Shown here: positions 57,827 through 64,000 of the stretch, piece by piece | Numbering within the stretch: the stretch's first letter is position 1 | How the letters are laid out: the number at the start of each line of letters is the position of its first letter | DNA from: DASRAJ01 sp035638255 | Lineage (GTDB): Bacteria > Bacteroidota > Bacteroidia > Chitinophagales > UBA10324 | Length of the DNA stretch: 64,000 nucleotides | Direction of reading: 5' to 3' | Assembly: GCA_035638255.1 (NCBI GenBank) | Contig: DASRAJ010000172.1 | Coordinates: 20,367 to 84,366 of the forward strand | Position numbers and translations under genes: made by a program | The notes under the pieces: model-generated | Database searches by the model: none | What the model was told of the DNA's origin: nothing | Seen by the model: the letters and a program-made list of their open reading frames with translations, nothing else

Positions 57827-59065
57827 TTATGCCATCGCTGTTTCCTTTTTCTGAATCCCACCCGCCACCGATTTCCTGATTCCGTTAAACGGATTGAAAT
57901 CTCGCAAGTGAAACCCCAGCCCGGCTGCGCGCATCACTGCATCATCGCCAAATCTTTTCTTCAGCCGGTCCATTGCCTGGTACAATTGAATTTGCTCGAG
58001 AGAATCTTCAAACAAATTGATCTGGTAACCGCCGCCAACAAGGTGACTGAATTTCACACCTACCAGCCGAATCAGCATGCGGCGGTTGTAAAGCTTATCG
58101 AACAACTCCTTCATGCGTGAGATCAGGTGATGATCGCATGATGTGTAAGGAATGCGGGATTGCATGGTGTGCGTATCAAAATTGCTGTAGCGGATTTTAA
58201 CAGTCACACACGAAGTGAGTTTGTTTTCATCGCGCAGTTGAAAGAGCAAACTTTCCGTCATGCGAATGAGAATATCTTTCAGCTTCACCACATCAATCGT
58301 ATCCTGGTCAAAGGTTTCTTCTGATGAAATGGATTTGCGCTCGCTGTATGGAATCACCGGAGTGTCGTCAATGCCGTTTGCTTTATGCCAGATAGTAACT
58401 CCGTTTTCGCCGAGCACATCGTGCATTAACTCTACCGGCATCTGTTGCAGGGTATGAATTTTTTCAACTCCCATTCGTCGCAACGTATGATAGGTCTTCT
58501 CACCCACCATCGGAATTTTACTCACGCTCATCGGTGACAAAAATTCTTTTTCTGTTCCGCGCTCCACAGGGTAATTATTATTTGGCTTGATGTAATCAGT
58601 TGCAATTTTTGAAACCGTTTTATTCACAGATAAACCGAATGAGCTCGGCAATCCCGTTTCATGCTTCACCTTTTGCCATAACTCAGTCGCCCATTGATAG
58701 CAGCCGAAAAAACGATCCATGCCGGTCATGTCAATATAGAATTCATCAACAGAAGATTTTTCGTACAGGGGAACTTTCTCTTTAATAATTTCCGTTACCT
58801 CATCTGATTTCTTCGTGTACATCTCATAATCGCCATGCACGATCAATGCTTCGGGGCAAAGACGTTTTGCGAGCTTCATGGGCATGGCGGAATGAATTCC
58901 ATATTTCCGCGCTTCGTAGCTGCATGCTGCTACTACACCACGGTCGCTGCTGCCGCCAATGAGCACCGGCTTACCATTCAATGCAGGATTCATCAATCGC
59001 GATACGGCGACGAAGAAGCAATCAAGGTCCATGTGAACAATCGTTCTGTCTGCGCTTAAGATCAT
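57827..59065 (-). CDS. dinB: DNA polymerase IV (Y-family, DinB/ImuB-like)
   Basis: 412 residues. The Y-family active site is complete: VHMDLDCFFVAVSRLMNP (first Asp pair) and KSSVDEFYIDMTGMDRFFG (the S-x-D-E motif). The thumb HhH is in VSKIPMVGEKTYHTLRRMG, the little finger in ...VTVKIRYSNFDTHT. The C-terminal tail AGLGFHLRDFNPFNGIRKSV has an F-rich, possibly clamp-binding end. The polymerase copies damaged DNA with low fidelity. It heads a minus-strand run with a 2H enzyme, tcmP, DUF5131, dnaE and radC, resembling damage-induced mutagenesis operons. A 9+9+9 inverted repeat covers its leader. Confidence 0.93.
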   Translation of the reverse strand: MILSADRTIVHMDLDCFFVAVSRLMNPALNGKPVLIGGSSDRGVVAACSYEARKYGIHSAMPMKLAKRLCPEALIVHGDYEMYTKKSDEVTEIIKEKVPLYEKSSVDEFYIDMTGMDRFFGCYQWATELWQKVKHETGLPSSFGLSVNKTVSKIATDYIKPNNNYPVERGTEKEFLSPMSVSKIPMVGEKTYHTLRRMGVEKIHTLQQMPVELMHDVLGENGVTIWHKANGIDDTPVIPYSERKSISSEETFDQDTIDVVKLKDILIRMTESLLFQLRDENKLTSCVTVKIRYSNFDTHTMQSRIPYTSCDHHLISRMKELFDKLYNRRMLIRLVGVKFSHLVGGGYQINLFEDSLEQIQLYQAMDRLKKRFGDDAVMRAAGLGFHLRDFNPFNGIRKSVAGGIQKKETAMA

Positions 59066-59071
59066 GGCTGT

Positions 59072-59098
59072 ATTACAATCAAACTAACAGATTGTAAT
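59072..59098 (-). promoter_or_regulatory. Inverted repeat upstream of dinB, candidate SOS-type operator
   Basis: ATTACAATC (59072-59080) and GATTGTAAT (59090-59098) are perfect arms around a 9-bp spacer, 7-33 nt before the dinB ATG. The position fits a repressor site controlling the repair operon. No lexA-like gene lies in the window. Confidence 0.5.
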
Positions 59099-59269
59099 AT
59101 AATCATAATTTCATTACCGGTAAAAAATAATTTGAGAAATTTTTTTTTGAGGAAGAGAAACAAAAAAAACTCCATTGGGAAATACAAAACATATTCACCA
59201 TTTTTGAGTGTCCAAAAAAATTCTTCACCACTTTATTTCTTTATCACCTAAACATCCGCTCCCATGGCA

Positions 59270-59402
59270 GAAGGATCGTTCGACTCTTGCAAAGGTTGAT
59301 GTGAAATTTGATAAGGATCGTTCGACTCTTGTGAAGGTTGATGTGACTCTTGAAAATAGTCGAATGACTTTGATGAAGGTTGATGTGAATTTTGAGAAGG
59401 GT
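59270..59402 (+). repeat. Three tandem ~45-bp repeats
   Basis: The unit GATCGTTCGACTCTTG, then AAGGTTGATGTG and a variable A/T-rich end is repeated three times with drift. In one plus-strand frame it gives DRSTLAKVDVKFDK, DRSTLVKVDVTLEN, SRMTLMKVDVNFEK, similar to short repeats seen in other Bacteroidota intergenic DNA. Whether it is translated (frame 59208-59543) is doubtful. Confidence 0.6.
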
Positions 59403-59406
59403 GATT

Positions 59407-59527
59407 GGTTGCCGCTGTTGGTCTTTGCCGAGGAAATGCAGCCAAGCCAGACCAACAGCAAGTGTGCAGGTGCTTCAGTTGTTGGTCTGCCTGCGCATAG
59501 GTCTTGGCAAAGACCAACAACGGCGAA
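59407..59527. repeat. Nested inverted repeats built on GTTGGTCT
   Basis: GCCGCTGTTGGTCTTTGCC (59411-59429) faces GGCAAAGACCAACAACGGC (59508-59526) with one mismatch. Inside, AGACCAACAGCAA faces TTCAGTTGTTGGTCT. It could form a cruciform and ends ~40 bp before the GEVED gene. The rest of 59099-59562 has no supported gene. Confidence 0.65.
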
Positions 59528-59562
59528 AAAACTAATTTTTTAAACAACTAAAACCAAATAAC

Positions 59563-60372
59563 ATGAAAAAACTATTCTTCCTTTTTTTAGTATCAAGTTT
59601 TTCGATGCTAACTCCTGCTCAGTCATTAGCTTATTGCAATCCGACTTTGTATCCCACCAATGGTTGTAACTATATTAATAGCGTTACAACATCAGGTGGT
59701 ATAACAAACATTTACCCGGCTGTAGATTCTGGTTATAATAATTCAGGCGTAAGTTATTTCACTTCACCCTCTGTGTCTCAAAATGCAGGATCATCATTCA
59801 CGCTCTCTGTGCAGTCTCAGGGTTATTGTGTTAACTTCTCTTTTTATTATGTATGGATAGATTGGGATCAAAATGAAGTTTTTGATACATCAGAGTTGAT
59901 GGTGAATAATGTTAACTGCAATAATGATCTTACAAACTTCACGATAAATGTTCCATCAACTGCTGTCAGTGGTACCACGCGCATGCGGATTATATGTGAT
60001 GGCAGTGGTGTTGGGAATATGCAACCATGTTCTAATTATAGCGCTAATTATAGTGAATCAGAAGATTATAATGTTGTCATTCCCACTGCTACTTCAATTC
60101 CTGATGTCAACATTCTGCATTCTTGCTCCGTGTTTCCCAATCCAACTTCAGGCAACACCCTCATTAACTTTACGCTTTCATCGGCAACAAATGTCTCCAT
60201 CAATGCGGTGGACATGTTTGGTAAATGCGTGAAGAAGATGACAAGCAGTAGCGTGGATGCTGGGAAACATGAAACAACGTTGAATACAAGTGAGCTATCA
60301 AATGGAATTTATCTCTTGCAGATTTGCGCAGGTAATCAGGTTGTATATAGAAAAATTGCGGTGAATAAATAA
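59563..60372 (+). CDS. T9SS-secreted GEVED-domain protein
   Basis: 269 residues. Signal peptide (KKLFFLFLVSSFSMLTPAQS). A GEVED domain fills ~20-180: CNPTLYPTNGCNYINSV, FYYVWIDWDQNEVFDTSEL, VSGTTRMRIICDGSG and SESEDYNVVI (the G-E-V-E-D-Y position reads YSESEDY). The last ~80 residues are a T9SS sorting domain (SCSVFPNPTSGNTLINFTL to GNQVVYRKIAVNK). GEVED domains occur in surface adhesins and secreted enzymes as binding modules. It should be a small surface or released protein; its partner is unknown. Confidence 0.85.
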   Translation: MKKLFFLFLVSSFSMLTPAQSLAYCNPTLYPTNGCNYINSVTTSGGITNIYPAVDSGYNNSGVSYFTSPSVSQNAGSSFTLSVQSQGYCVNFSFYYVWIDWDQNEVFDTSELMVNNVNCNNDLTNFTINVPSTAVSGTTRMRIICDGSGVGNMQPCSNYSANYSESEDYNVVIPTATSIPDVNILHSCSVFPNPTSGNTLINFTLSSATNVSINAVDMFGKCVKKMTSSSVDAGKHETTLNTSELSNGIYLLQICAGNQVVYRKIAVNK

Positions 60373-60522
60373 GCACAACAAAAGCACACTAGCGCGCGAA
60401 TGAAATATTAGCTGCTCCCATTCTGGCGCTCGTCTGAAACCAAGCCAAATGCGCAGCCGACGAGTGCCGTGCGTTCATCATTTATTATTCCTTGTTCGCT
60501 ATTCGATATTCATTTCCTTGCA

Positions 60523-60582
60523 CAAAAAAAACCCTGACAAGTATCCTCATCAGGGTTTAAATGAAATCGGCAACGATGTACT
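60523..60582 (-). terminator. Terminator with the 3' end of a 5S rRNA gene, behind higA
   Basis: On the minus strand the last 5S bases (AGTACATCGTTGCCGATTTC) run into ATTTAAACCCTGA-TGAGGATACTTG-TCAGGGTTTTTTTT. The genuine 5S gene and terminator at 63302-63361 read the same except one base and the hairpin loop. So a fragment of an rRNA operon end was joined to the higA 3' end. Confidence 0.75.
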
Positions 60583-60598
60583 CGCGCGTTCCGATGTA

Positions 60599-60970
60599 TC
60601 AGGATGGTGCAGTACCTGCCAATAAAACTTCTGCGGGAACGCCCAACTCTTTATGAAACAGTCGAGCGATTTCTAATGTCATGGGTTTTTTACCACTGAG
60701 TATGGCAGACACATATCCTTTATTGCCCAGTTTTCCCACAAGGTCTTTATTTTTTAAACCGCGTTCCGCCATTTTTAGTTTTACGGCTTCTATAGGATCA
60801 GGTAGCGGAACAGGGTATTGCTTGTCTTCATAATGCTTGATGAGAAGCAATGCAATTTGAAGTTGCTCACCAGCCGGCGAATCACGTTTTACTTTCTTAT
60901 CGAATTGCTGATTTACCCAATCGAGAAGTATCTGGTAATCTTTTTTTGTTCTAACAGGTCTTAGCTTCAT
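60599..60970 (-). CDS. higA: HigA-type HTH antitoxin
   Basis: 123 residues. The front (RPVRTKKDYQILLDWVNQQF) is the typical HigA extension, followed by the XRE-like HTH (PIEAVKLKMAERGLKNKDLV, GKLGNKGYVSAILSGKKPMT, LEIARLFHKELGVPAEVLL). HigA binds and neutralises the HigB mRNA endonuclease and represses their promoter. Only a HigB C-terminal remnant overlaps its ATG here, so it may act alone. It is followed by a terminator taken from a 5S gene end. Confidence 0.88.
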   Translation of the reverse strand: MKLRPVRTKKDYQILLDWVNQQFDKKVKRDSPAGEQLQIALLLIKHYEDKQYPVPLPDPIEAVKLKMAERGLKNKDLVGKLGNKGYVSAILSGKKPMTLEIARLFHKELGVPAEVLLAGTAPS

Positions 60971-61111
60971 TTCTTTTTGAATTGGATTTTTGTTACGTCA
61001 ATCTTGTCATATTCTGAGTGAGTACCAAACCAAAGTTTTCTGATGGAAAACCTTAATGTAACCTGGCACTCGCGTAAGTCGAAGCCAATGTGAAAGCCTG
61101 CGAGAGTCTCA
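60967..61111 (-). pseudogene. HigB toxin remnant
   Basis: Minus-strand frame gives CQVTLRFSIRKLWFGTHSEY, DKIDVTKIQFKKK and a TGA overlapping the higA ATG. The FGTHSEYDKIDVTKI part matches the HigB C-terminus (usually ...RFVGTHAEYDKID...). The front ~55 residues are missing: the frame ends at the comEC stop codon. No toxin should be made. Confidence 0.75.
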
Positions 61112-61114
61112 CCT

Positions 61115-63232
61115 TCAGAAATTCACTACCCAGCCGCCATCTGTATTCACATCATACGTTTTCACATTCAGAGAAGCAGCCTGCATTTTCCAGAAGTGAA
61201 CACTTTTTGGTGAGTTGGTAGCATCAAATACAACTATAGGTGTATTATACCACTGAAGTAGATTTTTCAGCTTGAGAAAAGGATTTCCGGAAATGATTAC
61301 AGCATCCACTTTCAATGTATGTGAAGGAGCATTTTCTGATAGAGCATGATTGATAATACACGTGCGATAATTATCGAGTTGAAAATAATTCCCCTCATGC
61401 AACAGTGAATGATTTAATAAAATTTCTTTCCTGATCGTGGAATCATTGAATGAAAACATATCTGTGCGGCGGATTCCATTCATTAACCGGTGCTTCTGAA
61501 AATACTTTTCATTCCAGGCAGAAAATGTCGTGTTCGGTTCAGTAAAAAATGCGGCAGACCTTCCATTGCGAAATTCAATTCCGCTTTTATTGTGAATGCT
61601 GTAAACAGTGATTTGTTTTTGCAATTGATGTCTGACACTGAAAAGTCCTGAAGAAACAATAAGCAGTAATAATGAAAGCAATCCTGCAAACAGGTAAGGC
61701 TTCACTTCCCGGTAAATGAAAAAACATCCGATGGAAATAATGAAAGATGCAAGCAACATTGCCTGCCACCATTCTACCGTTCCTAATTTGATTAAAGCAA
61801 AATCAAAGCGACTGAGTTGAACAATGATCTCATTCATGAGCCATTCAAGGCGCTCAAGAAGTAATCCTATGAAGGCAGCAAGCGGATGAATCCATTGAAA
61901 TACAGCCAGCGCTATTCCTCCAATCAGAATCACACTTGACAAGGGGATAATGATGAGATTAGCGAGAAGAAAAAAAATGGGGAACTGGTGGAAATAAAAT
62001 ATAGTGAGCGGCAGTGTTCCTATCTGTGCAGAAAGAGACATCGCAGTGGTTCGCCAGATAAAATCTCCAACCTTCGTTTCACGCTTCACCCAATAATTCA
62101 TATAAGGAAATAAAATTCCGATGCCGATAATTGCAGCATAAGAAAGTTGAAATCCCACGTCCATGATAAACATCGGATTCCAAAGCAGTATCACTAAGGC
62201 TGATGCAGCAAGGATGTTGAATGTATTTGTGTACCGTTTGGAATTTTTTCCAATGGTTAGGAAGGTAAACATCACGGCTGCACGAATCACAGAACCGCTT
62301 AAGCCACTTACCATAGCAAAGAGCCATATCACAGCCACAATGAAAATGGATTTGATGTTTCTTGTTTGCTTCCTTTTGTTCATGAAGCGTAACATCAAGT
62401 CAAGCAAGGCAAATAAAATTCCCACATGCAATCCGGAAACTGCAAGCACATGGATTACACCTGTGCTTGCATAGGCTTGCTGAACATCGAAAGACATTTC
62501 ATCACGATAACCCACCACCAATGCCTCCATCACCGATACTTCACGCTCTGCATGAATGTATTTGTGAAACGCTTCTCTTGACCTATCTCTGAGCCAAAAT
62601 GAAAATTGAAACAATGGATTCGCATGCCTTTCCGGCAATTGCTTCCATTCACCGGGTTTCAAATAAGCAGTAGAATAAATTTCCTGTGTTGCTAAGTATG
62701 CTTTGTAGTTGAATTCATCAGGGTTCTTTGGCTCTGCTACTTCCCGAAAATTATTTTTCACCAGCAGCACATCACCATACCTGAGAGAAGGAGCGCTGTC
62801 TTCTGATGAGAAATACAAAATCACGTTCCCGCAAGCTGCATGACTGGAATCGCCAACAATTACATTTTCAATATCACAAAGTGCCTTGTAGCTGTTTTCT
62901 TTTTCAATTAGTGGTTCGCACAACTTTACCCGGGCATAATCAAAATACTTTTGATTCAGGTAATGATATTTATCATGGAGGTCGTCATGAAAGAATGCTA
63001 ATTGATTTCCGCTGACGCAAAGAATTGTGATCAATAAACTTCCGAGCAGTAATTGAAAGCGAAAAAGAAGTTCTGTTTTTCTTTTGAGAAATACTTGCAG
63101 CAGGACGTATGATGCAATAAGTATAAATAGAACTACGAGGGGGAAATGAAAACTAAACAGCGCATAAATAAGTATGCCTGCACAAAACGGAATTACAATT
63201 CGCACGAAGGGCATTTCTCCGAAGCGGTGCAT
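61115..63232 (-). CDS. comEC: ComEC/Rec2-family membrane protein
   Basis: 705 residues. N-terminal membrane helices (RIVIPFCAGILIYALFSFHF, FPLVVLFILIASYVLLQ) and a DUF4131-like OB domain (DVLLVKNNFREVAEPKNPDE, YLATQEIYSTAYL) precede the competence domain with the hallmark GVIHVLAVSGLHVGILFALL and AMVSGLSGSVIRAAVMFTFL. More helices follow up to ~530; the last ~170 residues form a soluble domain that lacks the usual metallo-hydrolase motif. ComEC forms the inner-membrane channel for DNA uptake. The length fits Bacteroidota ComEC. Confidence 0.92.
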   Translation of the reverse strand: MHRFGEMPFVRIVIPFCAGILIYALFSFHFPLVVLFILIASYVLLQVFLKRKTELLFRFQLLLGSLLITILCVSGNQLAFFHDDLHDKYHYLNQKYFDYARVKLCEPLIEKENSYKALCDIENVIVGDSSHAACGNVILYFSSEDSAPSLRYGDVLLVKNNFREVAEPKNPDEFNYKAYLATQEIYSTAYLKPGEWKQLPERHANPLFQFSFWLRDRSREAFHKYIHAEREVSVMEALVVGYRDEMSFDVQQAYASTGVIHVLAVSGLHVGILFALLDLMLRFMNKRKQTRNIKSIFIVAVIWLFAMVSGLSGSVIRAAVMFTFLTIGKNSKRYTNTFNILAASALVILLWNPMFIMDVGFQLSYAAIIGIGILFPYMNYWVKRETKVGDFIWRTTAMSLSAQIGTLPLTIFYFHQFPIFFLLANLIIIPLSSVILIGGIALAVFQWIHPLAAFIGLLLERLEWLMNEIIVQLSRFDFALIKLGTVEWWQAMLLASFIISIGCFFIYREVKPYLFAGLLSLLLLIVSSGLFSVRHQLQKQITVYSIHNKSGIEFRNGRSAAFFTEPNTTFSAWNEKYFQKHRLMNGIRRTDMFSFNDSTIRKEILLNHSLLHEGNYFQLDNYRTCIINHALSENAPSHTLKVDAVIISGNPFLKLKNLLQWYNTPIVVFDATNSPKSVHFWKMQAASLNVKTYDVNTDGGWVVNF

Positions 63233-63301
63233 TTAGCTGCCTGAGTTTGTTCTGTGAAAGGTAGCAGAAGAATTGGAAAGTTGTGTGGTGATTTTTATAA
63301 A

Positions 63302-63336
63302 CAAAAAAACCCCAACCTCTTTCGAGATCAGGGTTT
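63302..63336 (-). terminator. Terminator of the rRNA operon
   Basis: Minus strand AAACCCTGATCTCGAAAGAGGTTGGGGTTTTTTT: hairpin AACCCTGA-loop-TTGGGGTT with a T run, directly after 5S. Confidence 0.7.
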
Positions 63337-63344
63337 AAATGAAA

Positions 63345-63455
<111 letters not shown>

Positions 63456-63597
63456 GCTCTTTAGCTATGAGATTTGCGCAATGAGTTATGAGGAAAAACC
63501 TCAGTGCTCATAGCTCGATACTCATAACTCTAAAATATCGTGACACAAAGAAAAACGGAAATACAAACATGCAAGAAACTGTAAAAAAGTAGAAAGC

Positions 63598-64000
<403 letters not shown>

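Noticed and set aside
59270..59402. CRISPR array
   Set aside because: The units are tandem without spacers and drift between copies; no cas genes are present.
59208..59543. Protein-coding gene over the tandem repeats and palindrome
   Set aside because: The frame is open mainly because of the repeat periodicity, ends inside a palindrome, and has no recognisable domain; a minus-strand frame is open over the same DNA.

Overview
The window looks like a chromosome piece of a Bacteroidota bacterium, probably a Chitinophagales/Sphingobacteriales-type lineage. Several secreted proteins end in type IX secretion (T9SS) sorting domains of the 'YPNPT...G.Y' kind. There are FG-GAP, GEVED, MopE-like and PA14-like surface proteins, giant 'propeller' histidine kinases, and Bacteroidota-type -7 promoter boxes (TAnnTTTG). 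The rRNA end is also Bacteroidota-like. Nothing allows a species name.

Layout. (1) 0-7.4 kb is an accessory region: a VapB/VapC pair with a truncated toxin, two secreted proteins on the minus strand, gene remnants, a small stem-loop repeat family, and a plus-strand cluster (membrane protein, two small proteins, a 26-codon ORF) leading into a 974-residue LRR-Roc-COR (Roco) protein with a C-terminal DUF4062/TIR-like domain. That cluster resembles an NLR-type defence gene set. (2) 7.6-34.8 kb is a two-component sensory island: one LuxR-type response regulator, four paralogous ~1,030-1,070-residue propeller histidine kinases plus a fifth kinase remnant split by a MITE, and likely targets (SnoaL-like protein, lectin-like T9SS adhesin, YceI-porin-YceI operon). 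Two promoters share a CCTAAnnTTAGG palindrome exactly 25 nt upstream of the -7 box. Two others share the element ATGATTTCTCAC at the same distance. An IS200-like (RAYT) transposase with inverted REP-like arrays, small toxin/antitoxin-like genes, a DUF2442 gene and an HNH gene lie between. (3) 35-50.5 kb is mostly housekeeping: nfo, enoyl-CoA hydratase, an ORF6N protein with unusual palindromes, gltX with a B12-binding protein, polysaccharide deacetylase, TatD, two tRNA-Ser genes, S1/P1-like nuclease, DUF502 protein, acyl-CoA dehydrogenase and a T9SS cytochrome/monooxygenase-like protein. (4) 50.5-59.1 kb is a minus-strand DNA-repair/mutagenesis run: dinB, a 2H phosphoesterase, tcmP, a DUF5131 (Gp37/Gp68) protein, a DnaE-type polymerase and radC. 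(5) 59.2-64 kb holds repeats, a GEVED protein, an orphan HigA with a HigB remnant, comEC, then 5S and the 3' end of 23S rRNA on the minus strand.

Most distinctive observations: the DnaE polymerase carries a C-terminal 2H-phosphoesterase domain whose two catalytic histidines are replaced by glutamine, while a separate gene in the same run encodes an intact-looking paralogue. The same polymerase gene, and gltX, carry palindromic repeats inserted in frame. The regulatory architecture of the kinase island is conserved between several promoters. The Roco cluster is the best candidate for an undescribed defence-like system. All functions are inferred from reading the sequence; no searches were run.
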